64,000 nt of DNA, from positions 81,147 through 145,146 of the forward strand of contig NZ_LQOT01000016.1 of the NCBI RefSeq assembly GCF_002101585.1, in the 5' to 3' direction. The position numbers and the translations under genes were made by a program. Below, in pieces: positions 41,442 through 51,044 of the stretch (the first letter of the stretch is position 1; the number at the start of each line of letters is the position of its first letter). A model generated the notes under the pieces. The model made no database searches. It had not been told where the DNA came from and was given only the letters and a program-made list of their open reading frames with translations. The DNA comes from Mycolicibacter engbaekii. GTDB taxonomy: Bacteria; Actinomycetota; Actinomycetes; Mycobacteriales; Mycobacteriaceae.

Positions 41442-42134
41442 TCAGCCGTTGGGCACCTTCTCGGCGATCTGCCGGGCGATGACGACCGCGGAGTCCTTGG
41501 GGTCCGCACTACAGGTGTTCACGTCGATCACGATGTTGTTCGCCACGGTCAACGCCCGCCCGCAGGCCCAGCTGGCGTCGTTGCCGGCGTTGCTCTGGGT
41601 CGCGATGGTGCTCAGCATGCCGTCGGTGTTGACGATGGGCGCGGCGATCCAGGTGCTGCCGCTCTGCACATGGCTGTACTCCTCGCAGGCCAGCCACTGC
41701 TCGGCGGAAGCGGCGAAGAACGCCGCGGCCTGATTCGCCGACGGGAACGCGACCACGGCCTGCTCGACGTAGTGCTCGAAATCGTCGCCCTCGCTCATGG
41801 CCTGCTCCCGCACCCCGGTGTAACCGCTGTCGGCGTAGACCAGCGCCTGGCCGGCGCCGTCGATGGCCAGGCATTCGCGGGGCTGCATGCTGGCGCTGTC
41901 GTCCGACAGGGCGTTGTGGATGCGGGTGACGACCATGTCGGTCGCCTCCATGATCGGGTTGACCTGTTCGGGGGGCAGCAGCAGGGCGCGCAGCCCGGTC
42001 TCGGCGACCGGCACCGGCGGGGTGGTGGTCACCGCGGTGGTGGCCGGCGGCAGAACTCTCACCCCGTGCTGCCCGCAACCGGCGGCCAGCACCGCACCGA
42101 CGACGACAAGCCCGCACCTGGCAGCGACCCGCAT
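41442..42134 (-). CDS. sensor-domain (PknH-like) lipoprotein
   Basis: 230 residues. Signal peptide and lipobox LAAGC (Cys about 20), then an extracytoplasmic domain with conserved Cys (RECLAIDG, WLACEEYSH, WACGRALTVANN, DVNTCSAD) like the PknH sensor domain family found in many mycobacterial lipoproteins. Ligand unknown. ATG 42134 has GGGGG upstream. The 109 bp between it and the next gene show nothing. Confidence 0.85.
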   Translation of the reverse strand: MRVAARCGLVVVGAVLAAGCGQHGVRVLPPATTAVTTTPPVPVAETGLRALLLPPEQVNPIMEATDMVVTRIHNALSDDSASMQPRECLAIDGAGQALVYADSGYTGVREQAMSEGDDFEHYVEQAVVAFPSANQAAAFFAASAEQWLACEEYSHVQSGSTWIAAPIVNTDGMLSTIATQSNAGNDASWACGRALTVANNIVIDVNTCSADPKDSAVVIARQIAEKVPNG

Positions 42135-42243
42135 ACGATCCCCCGACATCCCCGGATCGACGCCCCTATCACCCGCGACGCCGATCTGCTCCCGCCCGCC
42201 ACCCTAGCGCGGCCCGACCGGCCCCGCCGCTACACCTGCCGGC

Positions 42244-43455
42244 TCAGCGCGCCCGCAGCGTGGCGGCCAGATCTCCCCGGTCGCCCACGGTGATCCCGCT
42301 GAGCCCCAGCCAGCCGGCCATGGACTCCAACTGCGACCACAACGCCGCGCCCACCTGCTCGCGGGACCGGCCCGGTTCGGCGAACGCCCCGACGACGTGC
42401 AATGCATCGCGCTGCCTATCCGCCTTGAGATCCACTCGGCCCACCAGTTCCCCGTCCAACAGAAACGGCCAGACGTAGTAGCCGTACTGGCGCCGCGCCG
42501 CCGGGGTGTAGATCTCCAGTCGATAGTGGAAACCGAACAGCCGCGCCACCCTTGGCCGATAGAAGATCAGCGGATCGAACGGACACAACAGCGCGGTGCC
42601 GCGGTCGGCCCGCGGTATCGACTGCCCGGCATGCAGGTAGGCCACGCTGTCCCAGCCCTGTACGGCGACCGGCTCCAGGTCGCCGTCGGCCACCAGCCGG
42701 GCGATCGCCGGCTTGGTCTGGGCGGCCGACAGCCGAAAGTAGTCCCGCAGGTCGGCCTCGGTGGCCACCCCCAGCGCACCGGCCGCCCGCCGTACCAGCT
42801 CGCGGACCGCCTCGTCGTCATCGACCTCGACCGCCAGTACCTGCGGCGGCAGCACGTTCTGGACCAGGTCGTAGTGCCGGGCAAATCCGACCCGGGTGGC
42901 GGTGGTCAGCACACCGGAGGCGAACAACGCCTCGGCCACCCATTTGGTGTCGCTGCGGTTCCACCACGGCCCTTTGCCGGCCCGCCCGGATGCGGCGGCA
43001 AGATGCGCTTCGATCTGGCCGGCGGTCGCCGGTCCGAGTTCCCCGATCGCGGCAGTCACATCGGCGACCAGTTGCGGGTTGCGCCGCACGATCGCCGAGC
43101 CCCACCGGCCGTGGGGCCACTGCCGCATCCGCCAGCGCAGCAACGGCCAGTCCTCGACGGCCATCAGCGCCGCCTCATGCGCCCAGTACTCGACCAGCAG
43201 CCGCGGCGAGCGGGCGCTGTGGCTCCACGCGGCCCGGTCGAGGACCGTACGGTCGTAGGGACCCAGCCGGCTGAAGACCGGCGCGTAGTGGGCGCGCACC
43301 GCGACCGACACCGAGTCCAGTTGCAGAACCTGTATGCGCGAGATCAACCGCTGCAGGTGCGCCCTGCTCACTGCAGCCCGCGGCCTGGCCTGCGTGAACC
43401 CCTGTGCGGCCACGGCGATTCGCCGTGCCTGCGCCGAGTTCAGCGTGGGTGTCAC
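42244..43455 (-). CDS. YcaQ/AlkZ-like winged-helix DNA glycosylase
   Basis: 403 residues of the HTH_42 / COG3214 family. Residues 45-47 are QLD, the QxD catalytic motif of the YcaQ (AlkX) branch that unhooks nitrogen-mustard and alkyl crosslinks. Winged helices follow and a beta barrel closes the C-terminus ([24 protein letters not shown]). GTG 43455 overlaps the dfrA stop (GTGA), so it is translated with dfrA and thyA. Confidence 0.85.
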   Translation of the reverse strand: MTPTLNSAQARRIAVAAQGFTQARPRAAVSRAHLQRLISRIQVLQLDSVSVAVRAHYAPVFSRLGPYDRTVLDRAAWSHSARSPRLLVEYWAHEAALMAVEDWPLLRWRMRQWPHGRWGSAIVRRNPQLVADVTAAIGELGPATAGQIEAHLAAASGRAGKGPWWNRSDTKWVAEALFASGVLTTATRVGFARHYDLVQNVLPPQVLAVEVDDDEAVRELVRRAAGALGVATEADLRDYFRLSAAQTKPAIARLVADGDLEPVAVQGWDSVAYLHAGQSIPRADRGTALLCPFDPLIFYRPRVARLFGFHYRLEIYTPAARRQYGYYVWPFLLDGELVGRVDLKADRQRDALHVVGAFAEPGRSREQVGAALWSQLESMAGWLGLSGITVGDRGDLAATLRAR

Positions 43456-43931
43456 CGCAGGTAGCTGCAGAACCGGTACCGCAGACCTGTTGCGCTGGTG
43501 AGCCACTCGCCCTTGACCACCGACCACTGGTGGTCGAGTTCTGGAGCGGCGGCATCCCCGTCGCGTGGCGGCAGGTCGAGGTCGATCTCGGTGACTTCGC
43601 ACCGGTCGGCTTTGGGCAGTGCGAGCTGGTAGATCTGCGCGCCGCCGATCACCCAGGTCTCGGCGTCGGTCAGCGCCGCGTCCAGGGAGGCGACCACTTC
43701 GGCCCCGTCAGCGCGGTAGTGCGGCTGGCGGGTCACCACCACGTTGGGGCGCCCGGGCAGCGGCCGCACCGAGGCCGGCAGCGACTCCCAGGTCAGCCGG
43801 CCCATCACCACCCGGTGCCCCAGGGTGAGCGCCTTGAAACGCGCCTGGTCCTCAGGCAGCCGCCACGGTATGCCGCCGTCCCGGCCGATCACGCCGGAGA
43901 CGGACTGCGCCCAGATCAGAGCAAGCGTCAT
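43452..43931 (-). CDS. dfrA: dihydrofolate reductase
   Basis: 159 residues: [16 protein letters not shown] with the catalytic Asp, [11 protein letters not shown] and [12 protein letters not shown]. Regenerates tetrahydrofolate after ThyA. It overlaps thyA by 4 bp at its start and the glycosylase at its end. Confidence 0.97.
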   Translation of the reverse strand: MTLALIWAQSVSGVIGRDGGIPWRLPEDQARFKALTLGHRVVMGRLTWESLPASVRPLPGRPNVVVTRQPHYRADGAEVVASLDAALTDAETWVIGGAQIYQLALPKADRCEVTEIDLDLPPRDGDAAAPELDHQWSVVKGEWLTSATGLRYRFCSYLR

Positions 43932-44728
43932 ACGGCCACGGGCGCTTTGATCGCCGGGTGTGGATCGTAGCCGTGGATCTCGATGTCGTCGTAGGTGTAG
44001 TCGAAGATGGAATCACGTTTCGCCAGAACCAGTTTCGGGTAGGGGCGCGGCTCCCGAGACAGCTGCTCGCGCACCTGGTCCACGTGGTTGTCATAGATGT
44101 GGCAGTCTCCGCCGGTCCAGACGAACTCGCCGACGCCCAGCCCGGCCTGGTCGGCCATCATGTGGGTGAGCAATGCGTAGCTGGCGATGTTGAACGGCAC
44201 CCCGAGGAACAGATCGGCGCTGCGCTGGTAGAGCTGGCAGGACAGTTTCTGGTCGGCGACGTAGAACTGGAACAGCGCATGGCAGGGGGCCAGCGCCATC
44301 TTGCTCAGTTCACCGACGTTCCAGGCCGAGACGATGATCCGGCGGGAATCGGGGTCGGTGCGCAGCAACTCCGCCGCGGCCGCGATCTGGTCGATCTGCT
44401 CTCCCGACGGGGTAGGCCACGAGCGCCATTGCACTCCATAGACCGGGCCCAGATCGCCGGTGGGGCTGGCCCACTCGTCCCAGATGGTGACGCCGTGCTC
44501 GTTGAGCCACTCGATGTTGGAATCGCCGCGCAGGAACCACAGCAGCTCATAGATCACCGATTTGACGTGCACCTTCTTGGTGGTGATCAGCGGGAATCCG
44601 GCGGCCAGGTCGTAGCGCACCTGGTGACCGAACAGGCTGCGGGTTCCGGTGCCGGTGCGGTCCGCCTTGGGAGTTCCGCTCTCGAGCACCAACCGCAGCA
44701 GATCCTCGTACGGTGTGGCGATCGGCAC
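43928..44728 (-). CDS. thyA: thymidylate synthase ThyA
   Basis: 266 residues, catalytic Cys in [12 protein letters not shown] and the folate/dUMP residues [10 protein letters not shown]. Classical enzyme producing DHF, paired with dfrA (ATGA overlap). The presence of both ThyA and ThyX matches M. tuberculosis. Confidence 0.98.
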   Translation of the reverse strand: MPIATPYEDLLRLVLESGTPKADRTGTGTRSLFGHQVRYDLAAGFPLITTKKVHVKSVIYELLWFLRGDSNIEWLNEHGVTIWDEWASPTGDLGPVYGVQWRSWPTPSGEQIDQIAAAAELLRTDPDSRRIIVSAWNVGELSKMALAPCHALFQFYVADQKLSCQLYQRSADLFLGVPFNIASYALLTHMMADQAGLGVGEFVWTGGDCHIYDNHVDQVREQLSREPRPYPKLVLAKRDSIFDYTYDDIEIHGYDPHPAIKAPVAV

Positions 44729-44738
44729 GCGCTTAGCT

Positions 44739-44777
44739 TAGCGGCGAGGGCAAGCGGGGCGAAGCCACGCGCCGCTG
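44739..44777. repeat. single diverged copy of repeat family B
   Basis: TAGCGGCGAGGGCAAGCGGG.. then CGAAGCC..GCGCCGCTG lies 10 bp upstream of thyA and matches the reverse complement of the 22641 unit (TAGCGGCGATCGCGAGCGCG..). Confidence 0.6.
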
Positions 44778-44813
44778 TAGGGCCCGCGCATGTGGCGGAG
44801 TACAACAGAGGCC

Positions 44814-45554
44814 ATGCCTATGATCACCGACACCGTTGCCACGCCCGACGGCGACTGCCCCGTCCGCCTGTTCACCCCGGAGGGGTCCGGGCCCTGGCCG
44901 GGCGTCGTGATGTATCCGGACGCCGGCGGGGTCCGCGCGACCTTCGACGATATGGCCGCCGAGCTGGCCGGCATGGGCTACGCGGTGCTGCTGCCCGACG
45001 TGTACTACCGAAACCCCGGCTGGGCACCGTTCGACATGGCGACGGTGTTCGCCGATGCCGGCGAGCGCAGCCGGCTGTTCTCGATGATCGGCACGGTGAC
45101 GCCAGAGCGGATGGCCACCGACGCGCAGGCGTTCTTCGACTATCTGGAGGCCCGTCCCGAGGTGCGGGGGCACAAGTTCGGGGTGTGCGGTTACTGCATG
45201 GGCGGCCGCACTTCGGTGGTGGTTGCCGGACGGGTGCCCGATCGGGTGGGTGCCGCGGCCTCCTTCCACGGCGGCGGCCTGGTGACCGATGACGCCGACA
45301 GCCCACACCTGTTGGCCGACCGGATGACGGGCACGATCTATGTGGCCGGCGCGGCGAACGACGCCGGGTTCACCCAGGAGAACGCCGCGACGCTGGACGA
45401 GGCGCTGAGTGCCGCGGGCGTCACTCACACCGTCGAGATCTATCCGGCCGCGCACGGCTTCGCCGTCCCCGACAACGCGCCGTATGACGCCGACGCCGCG
45501 GCCCGCCACTGGGCGGCGATGCGCGAGGTCTTCGACGGGGCACTCGGCGGTTAG
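44814..45554 (+). CDS. dienelactone hydrolase family protein (Rv2765-like)
   Basis: 246 residues, alpha/beta hydrolase with a Cys nucleophile (GVCGYCMGG), Asp and His (HGFAVPD). PDAGG near the N-terminus makes the oxyanion hole. Probable esterase/lactonase; substrate unknown. ATG 44814 chosen by family length. Its TAG is the start of the first repeat unit. Confidence 0.9.
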   Translation: MPMITDTVATPDGDCPVRLFTPEGSGPWPGVVMYPDAGGVRATFDDMAAELAGMGYAVLLPDVYYRNPGWAPFDMATVFADAGERSRLFSMIGTVTPERMATDAQAFFDYLEARPEVRGHKFGVCGYCMGGRTSVVVAGRVPDRVGAAASFHGGGLVTDDADSPHLLADRMTGTIYVAGAANDAGFTQENAATLDEALSAAGVTHTVEIYPAAHGFAVPDNAPYDADAAARHWAAMREVFDGALGG

Positions 45555-45750
45555 CGAGGCTCGACGAAGGAGAGCCGAAGCTGGACCGCCGAAGTATGCC
45601 CGGCGGTTAGCGAGGCTCGACGAAGGAGAGCCGAAGCTGGACCGCCGAAGTATGCCCGGCGGTTAGCGAGGCTCGACGAAGGAGAGCCGAAGCTGGACCG
45701 CCGCATCAAACCCGGCGGTTAGCCAGGCTCGACGAAGGAGAGCCGAAGCT
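45546..45750. repeat. 56-bp tandem repeat, 3.7 units (family A)
   Basis: Exact 56-bp period: units at 45546, 45602, 45658 and 45714 (last 37 bp): GGCGGTTAGCGAGGCTCGAC, GAAGGAGAGCCGAAGCTGG, ACCGCCGAAGTATGCCC. Units 1-3 are nearly identical, with changes at the end of unit 3. The array fills the whole space between two convergent genes and provides both stop codons. Confidence 0.95.
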
Positions 45751-47156
45751 CAGAGAGCTACCAGTTCGGTGTCCCTGGTCTCGTGCATCACCAGCAGCGC
45801 CACAAAGGAGCAGGCGGCCACCGTCGCCAGGTAGCCGCCCACCCAGGCCACGCCATGGCTGGTGACCAGCCAGGTGGTGATGAACGGCGCCACCGCCGCT
45901 CCCAGGATGCTCGCCGCGTTGTAGGCCACACCGGACCCGGTGTAGCGGACGTTGGTCGGGAACAGCTCCGGCAGCACCGCACTCATCGGACCGAAGACCA
46001 AGCCCATCAGGGTCATACCGACGATGAGGAAGGCCAGCATCGTGCCGGTGGAGGCGGCCGGCTTCAGGAACGCGCCGAAAGTGGCCCCGTACACCATGAT
46101 TCCGGCGGTGAAGATCAGCAGCAGGGAGCGCCGGCCGAAGCGGTCGGCCAGCCTTCCGACGATGGGCAGCACACAGACGAAGAACACCACGGCGATCAGC
46201 TGAAGTCCGAGGAAGTCGGCGTAGCCGTAGCCCAGCCCGAATCCCTCGGGTGGGCGTTTGGCGGTGCCGTAGCTCAAGCTCCACGTCGTCACGGTGTAGA
46301 AGAGCGTGTAGGGCACCACCATCACCAAGGTGCCGATGACCAGCTGGCGCCAGCTGCCCCGCAGCAGCGCCGCGATCGGAGCCTTCACCGGCGTCCCTGC
46401 GGCGACCGCTTGGGCGAAGACCGGGGTTTCGGTCAGCCGCAGCCGGACGTACAGGCCGACGGCCACCATGACGGCGCTCAGCAGGAACGGGATGCGCCAG
46501 CCCCAGGCCAGAAATGCCCCGGGACCGTCCGCGCCGGCGGTGACCGGTCCCGACCACCGGAACAGGATCAGGAAGATCATGGTGGCGAGCAGATATCCCA
46601 GCGGCGCACCCAGCTGCGGCCAGATTCCCGCCGTCGCCCGCCGGCCCGGTTTGGCGGTCTCGGTGGCCAGCAAGGCCGCCCCGCTCCATTCACCGCCGAT
46701 CGCCAGGCCCTGGCTGAATCGCAGCACGGCCAGCAGCACCGGGGCGAGCAGACCGATCTGGTGATAGGTCGGCAGCACACCGATCAGAAACGTGGCGATA
46801 CCCATCAGCAGCAACGAGGCGACCAGAGTCGACTTCCGGCCCAGGCGATCACCGAAATGGCCGAACAGGATCGAGCCCAGCGGGCGCGCCACGAACGCCA
46901 GGCCGAACGTGGCCAACGAGGCCAGCAGCGCCGCCGTGGAATCGCCATGCGGGAAGAACAGGTGCGGAAAGACGGTGACGGCGGCGGCCGCATAAATGTA
47001 GAAGTCGTAGAACTCGATGGTGGTGCCGACCATCGCCGCCACCGCGATTCGCCGGCGCGGAACGCCGTCGACGAGGTCGGGCTCCACGGCGCCGGCGGTG
47101 CCATGGGGCGCTCCGTCGGCACGATAGGCCGTGCTCACCTCAGAGGCCCGCCTCAT
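45750..47156 (-). CDS. MHS-family major facilitator transporter
   Basis: 468 residues, 12 helices. GTTIEFYDFYIYA and RPLGSILFGHFGDRLGRKS (loop 2-3) mark the metabolite:H+ symporter group (sugar/carboxylate/osmolyte importers). ATG 47156 overlaps the kinase gene by 17 bp and has GGAG upstream; GTG 47138 is an alternative. As last gene of the acyl-CoA operon it likely imports the substrate acid. Confidence 0.9.
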   Translation of the reverse strand: MRRASEVSTAYRADGAPHGTAGAVEPDLVDGVPRRRIAVAAMVGTTIEFYDFYIYAAAAVTVFPHLFFPHGDSTAALLASLATFGLAFVARPLGSILFGHFGDRLGRKSTLVASLLLMGIATFLIGVLPTYHQIGLLAPVLLAVLRFSQGLAIGGEWSGAALLATETAKPGRRATAGIWPQLGAPLGYLLATMIFLILFRWSGPVTAGADGPGAFLAWGWRIPFLLSAVMVAVGLYVRLRLTETPVFAQAVAAGTPVKAPIAALLRGSWRQLVIGTLVMVVPYTLFYTVTTWSLSYGTAKRPPEGFGLGYGYADFLGLQLIAVVFFVCVLPIVGRLADRFGRRSLLLIFTAGIMVYGATFGAFLKPAASTGTMLAFLIVGMTLMGLVFGPMSAVLPELFPTNVRYTGSGVAYNAASILGAAVAPFITTWLVTSHGVAWVGGYLATVAACSFVALLVMHETRDTELVAL

Positions 47157-48168
47157 CGGCGACTCCGCACGCCCGGTCCACCAGCGCGTCGATCCACGCG
47201 GTGATCGGCGTGCCGGCGGCGGCTTTGTTGGCCGGGTTGTCCAACACCCGCCGCACGATTCCTTCGGCGATGATCGCGACCTTCCACAGGCCAAGAGCAT
47301 GCCAGTACTGCAGCGTCCCCGCGTCACGCCCGGTCAATTCCAGATAGACCCGGGCCAGCTCCGCCCGGTCCGGGAAGCCCTCGAGCGTGCTGATGACGAA
47401 GTCCCCGGCGGTCTGCTCTTCGCCGGCCTCAGGCCAGTACGCCAGCAGACTTCCCATGTCGGCCAGCGGATCTCCGAGCGTGGACAACTCCCAGTCCAGC
47501 ACCGCGATCACCTGGCCGTTGCCCGGGTCGGTGATCACGTTGCGCAGGTGGAAGTCTCCGTGGACCAGCGTCAGCTCCCGCTGCTGCGGCACGGCGGCGG
47601 TCAGTCGCCGGGTCAGCTCGTCGAGTGCGGGCAGTTCTCGTGTCTTGGACTTCTCCCACTGCCCGGCCCAGCGTTTGAGCTGTCGCTGGGCGTACGGCTT
47701 GTGGCTGGCCAGATCATCGAGGCCCACCGCGGCGATGTCGACGGCGTGAATCCTGGCCAGCGTCTCGGGCATGGACAGCCCGATCTGTCGGCGCCGCTGC
47801 GGAGACAACGCCTCTCCCACCGACATCCGGTCGACCACCACCCCGTCGATGTACTCCATCAGCAGCAGCGGCGTGCCTTCGCCATCACGGGTCAACCCGT
47901 AGACCCGCGGTGTGGGGACATCGGTGTCGCCCAGCGCGGCCAGGATTCGCGCTTCCCGGGCCACATCGTGCGCCGATGCCAGCAGCGTCCCCACCGGCGG
48001 GCGGCGCAGCACCCAGTCGTGACCGGCGCCGTCGGAGACCCGATAGGTCAGGTTCGACTGCCCGATTCCGATTCTCTCGAAGGTCAGCGGACCCCGGACG
48101 GGCAGGCCCAGTCCGGCGATCCACGTCGCCGCAGCGGCCGGATCGATTCCCAGGGGCTGTTCGACCAC
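47140..48168 (-). CDS. APH-like phosphotransferase (ACAD10/11 N-domain, LvaA-like)
   Basis: 342 residues. Kinase fold of the aminoglycoside-phosphotransferase type: GQSNLTYRV, VLRRPP, catalytic loop LVHGDFHLRN and metal motif VLDWELSTLGDP. The same domain is fused to acyl-CoA dehydrogenase in human ACAD10/11 and stands alone as LvaA in pseudomonads, where it phosphorylates the 4-hydroxyl of acyl-CoAs. Start GTG 48168 abuts the SDR stop with no gap. Confidence 0.9.
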   Translation of the reverse strand: MVEQPLGIDPAAAATWIAGLGLPVRGPLTFERIGIGQSNLTYRVSDGAGHDWVLRRPPVGTLLASAHDVAREARILAALGDTDVPTPRVYGLTRDGEGTPLLLMEYIDGVVVDRMSVGEALSPQRRRQIGLSMPETLARIHAVDIAAVGLDDLASHKPYAQRQLKRWAGQWEKSKTRELPALDELTRRLTAAVPQQRELTLVHGDFHLRNVITDPGNGQVIAVLDWELSTLGDPLADMGSLLAYWPEAGEEQTAGDFVISTLEGFPDRAELARVYLELTGRDAGTLQYWHALGLWKVAIIAEGIVRRVLDNPANKAAAGTPITAWIDALVDRACGVADEAGL

Positions 48169-48936
48169 TCAGCCCTCCCGGAAACCCGTTGCGTCACCCA
48201 GGATCTGGCCGCCGTCTATGACGAGTGTCTGCCCGGTGATCCAGCTCGCCGCATCTGAGACCAGAAACATCACCGCGTCGGCGACGTCGACCGGCTCGCC
48301 GATGCGGCCCAGCGGCATGGTGGTGGCCAGGTCCTGCTCGTGCTCCTTCCACAGCGCCTCGGCCAGCCTGGTGCGCACCACCCCCGGGCAGATGGCGTTC
48401 ACCCGGATTCCGGGGGACAGTTCCAGCGCAAGCTGCTTGGTGATGTGGATCAGGGCCGCCTTGGTGGCGTTGTACATGCCCATCAGCGGCGCGTGGCTCA
48501 TTCCGCCGATCGATGCCGTATTGACCACCACACCGCCGTTGTCGCCCATCCACGCCTTGACCGCGCAGGAGGTCCACAGCAGCGGTCCCCACAGGTTGAC
48601 GTCGAAGATCTTGGCGAACCGGGCGTGGTCCTGCTCGATCAGCGGCCCGAACGCCGGATTGGTACCGGCGTTGTTGACCAGGATGTCGAGGCTGCCGAAC
48701 CGTTGCAGGGTGAGCTCGACGCAGCGACGGGCCGCGTCGTCGTCGGCGACGTGGGCGGCCACACCCAGCGCGGCGCCGTTGATCTGGGCCGCTGCGGCGT
48801 CAGCGCTGTCCTGGGTGCGCGAGGTCAGCACCACGTTGGCGCCCGCCTCGGCCAATCGCTGTCCGATCGCCAGCCCGATCCCCCGCGACGCACCGGTGAT
48901 GATGGCGGTGCGTCCGTGGAGATCCGGTGTGGTCAC
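48169..48936 (-). CDS. short-chain dehydrogenase (Rv2766c/FabG5-like)
   Basis: 255 residues, [12 protein letters not shown], Ser and YNATK catalytic set, DGG near the C-terminus. NAD(P)-dependent oxidoreductase, probably acting on a hydroxy- or oxo-acyl-CoA. GTG 48936 overlaps the dehydrogenase stop (GTGA). Middle of the operon. Confidence 0.9.
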   Translation of the reverse strand: MTTPDLHGRTAIITGASRGIGLAIGQRLAEAGANVVLTSRTQDSADAAAAQINGAALGVAAHVADDDAARRCVELTLQRFGSLDILVNNAGTNPAFGPLIEQDHARFAKIFDVNLWGPLLWTSCAVKAWMGDNGGVVVNTASIGGMSHAPLMGMYNATKAALIHITKQLALELSPGIRVNAICPGVVRTRLAEALWKEHEQDLATTMPLGRIGEPVDVADAVMFLVSDAASWITGQTLVIDGGQILGDATGFREG

Positions 48937-50153
48937 CGGGGATCCTCGCGGTACTTGCGTAGCTCCTGACGGGCGATGGCGCGCTTGTGCACCTCGTCGG
49001 GCCCGTCGGCCAGCCGCAAGGTGCGCAGGTGCGCCCAGAAACCGGCCAGCGGGAAGTCCTCGGTGACCCCGCCGGCACCGTGCACCTGAATGGCCCGGTC
49101 GACGATTTTGAGCGCGATATTGGGCGCTGCCACCTTGATCGCCGCGATCTCGACCTGCGCTGCCTTGTTGCCGACGGTGTCCATCAGGTAGGCGGTCTTG
49201 AGCGTCAGGAGCCGGACCATCTCGATGTCGATGCGGGCCTCGGCGATCCAGTCGCGAATGTTGGCGTTGTCGGAGACCGGCCGGCCGAAGGTCACCCGGG
49301 ACTGCGCGCGCTTGCACAACAGCTCCAGAGCACGCTCAGCCATGCCGATCGCCCGCATGCAGTGGTGGATCCGGCCGGGCCCGAGACGCGCCTGGGCGAT
49401 CGCGAACCCCTCTCCCTCGCCTTTGAGCACGTCCTTGGCGGGCACCCGGACGTCTTTGAAGTCGATTTCGGCGTGGCCTTCGCGATCCTGATAGCCGAAG
49501 ACCGTCACGCCGCGCCGGATGGTGACTCCCGGGGCGTCGATGGGAACCACCATCATCGACTGCTGACGGTGGGTGGCGGTGTTTGGATCGGTCTTGCCCA
49601 TCACGATCATCACCTTGCAGTTCTGATGCAAAGCGTTGGAGGCAAACCACTTCCGGCCGTTGAGCAGGTAGCCGTCGCCGTCGCGCACCATGGACAGCTG
49701 GACGTTGGTGGCATCCGAGCTGGCCACCTGCGGCTCGGTCATCGCGAAAGCCGACCGGATGGTGCCCTCCAACAACGGCTTGAGGTAGCGCTCTTTGTGT
49801 TCGTCGCTGCCGAACAGCGTGAACACCTCCATGTTGCCGGTGTCGGGGGCGCTGCAGTTGCAGGCCTCCGGAGCCAGATGCGGACTGCGTCCCATGATCT
49901 CGGCCAGGGGTGCATATTCCAGATTCGTCAGGCCCGGCCCCCATTCGGGGTGGGGGTGAAACAGGTTCCACAGGCCGCGCGCGCGGGCCTGGGCTTTGAG
50001 CTCTTCGATGATCGGGGGCTGGTAGTGCGGGTCGCCGGATTCGGCCATCTGCGTCTCGTACACCGGCTCGGCCGGGTAGACGCACTCGTCCATGAACTCC
50101 AGCAGGTCGTCGCGATATTTCGTTGCGCGCTCGGACATTTCAAACAGAGACAT
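48933..50153 (-). CDS. ACAD11-type acyl-CoA dehydrogenase (LvaC-like)
   Basis: 406 residues. [16 protein letters not shown] is the FAD-contact loop; the C-terminal [19 protein letters not shown] is the ACAD11-type ending (DGPDEVH) that differs from classical ACADs (GG-TEI), and [13 protein letters not shown] lies before it. ACAD11/LvaC act on phosphorylated 4-hydroxyacyl-CoA made by the APH kinase, whose gene is two downstream. Confidence 0.9.
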   Translation of the reverse strand: MSLFEMSERATKYRDDLLEFMDECVYPAEPVYETQMAESGDPHYQPPIIEELKAQARARGLWNLFHPHPEWGPGLTNLEYAPLAEIMGRSPHLAPEACNCSAPDTGNMEVFTLFGSDEHKERYLKPLLEGTIRSAFAMTEPQVASSDATNVQLSMVRDGDGYLLNGRKWFASNALHQNCKVMIVMGKTDPNTATHRQQSMMVVPIDAPGVTIRRGVTVFGYQDREGHAEIDFKDVRVPAKDVLKGEGEGFAIAQARLGPGRIHHCMRAIGMAERALELLCKRAQSRVTFGRPVSDNANIRDWIAEARIDIEMVRLLTLKTAYLMDTVGNKAAQVEIAAIKVAAPNIALKIVDRAIQVHGAGGVTEDFPLAGFWAHLRTLRLADGPDEVHKRAIARQELRKYREDPR

Positions 50154-50166
50154 ACCAGCTCCTCAT

Positions 50167-50988
50167 CTAGGACACTTCGGGGTCGAGCAGGCCCCGCTGG
50201 TAGCGGCGCATGCCGCGCAACCAGCGGTCGTAGTCGGCGGCCTTGTGCCGGAACATCTCCAGCACGGCCGGGTGCGGCAGGATAAGGAACCGCTCGTCGT
50301 CGATGGCGGCGAGCACCTGTGCGGCCACGTCGGCGGGTTCGAGCACTTCACCCGCGGCCGTTACCGCGCGGGTGGCCAGCTCACCCATCGGGTCACCGGA
50401 TTGCTCACCGGCGTAGAGCAACTTGGTGTTGACGCCCATGGGGCACAGGCAGCTGACCCGCACACCCTGGTCGCCGTAGGTGATGTTGAGCCATTCGGCG
50501 AACCCGACGGCCGCATGCTTGGTGACCGAGTAGGCGGCCCCGCCCAATTGGGTGAGCAGGCCGGCCGCCGAGGCGGTGGAGATGAAGTATCCCTGTCCGC
50601 GCTCCACCCAGCCCGGGATTAGCAGCTGAGCCGCCCGGATGTGGGAGCGCAGATTGACGTCGATGGCCACATCCCAGTCGGCGTCGCCGGCCAGGCCGGT
50701 GGCACCGACGATGCCGGCGTTGGCGAAGTACAGGTCGACCGGGCCAAAGGTCTGCTCGGCCAGGGCGATCAGTTCCCGGATGGTCTCGGTGTCCGATACG
50801 TCGCCGCCGCGACCGATCGCGGCACCGGGGTGCACGCTGTTGATCTCGTCGGCCACCGCGCGCGCGGCGTCGGCGTCGAGGTCAGCCACGACCACCTTGG
50901 CCCCGACGGCGGCCAGCGCCGCGGCCAGGGCTCCCCCGATACCGCCACCGCCCCCGGTGACGATCGCGATTCGGTCGGCAACCTTCAT
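50167..50988 (-). CDS. short-chain dehydrogenase, operon gene 2
   Basis: 273 residues. TGGGGGIGGALA nucleotide site, NAGI, YSVTKHA catalytic Tyr/Lys, and a longer C-terminal tail (HPAVLEMFRHKAADYDRWL). ATG 50988 has GGGG upstream. 13 bp before the ACAD start, hence the same transcript. Substrate unknown. Confidence 0.88.
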   Translation of the reverse strand: MKVADRIAIVTGGGGGIGGALAAALAAVGAKVVVADLDADAARAVADEINSVHPGAAIGRGGDVSDTETIRELIALAEQTFGPVDLYFANAGIVGATGLAGDADWDVAIDVNLRSHIRAAQLLIPGWVERGQGYFISTASAAGLLTQLGGAAYSVTKHAAVGFAEWLNITYGDQGVRVSCLCPMGVNTKLLYAGEQSGDPMGELATRAVTAAGEVLEPADVAAQVLAAIDDERFLILPHPAVLEMFRHKAADYDRWLRGMRRYQRGLLDPEVS

Positions 50989-51044
50989 CGGCAGCATCCC
51001 CGTTCTTCCGTTCGCGCCAGCAATGACATTAGATGAATCCGATC

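Noticed and set aside
45546..45750. CRISPR array
   Set aside because: The repeat has no unique spacers; whole 56-bp units are tandem.
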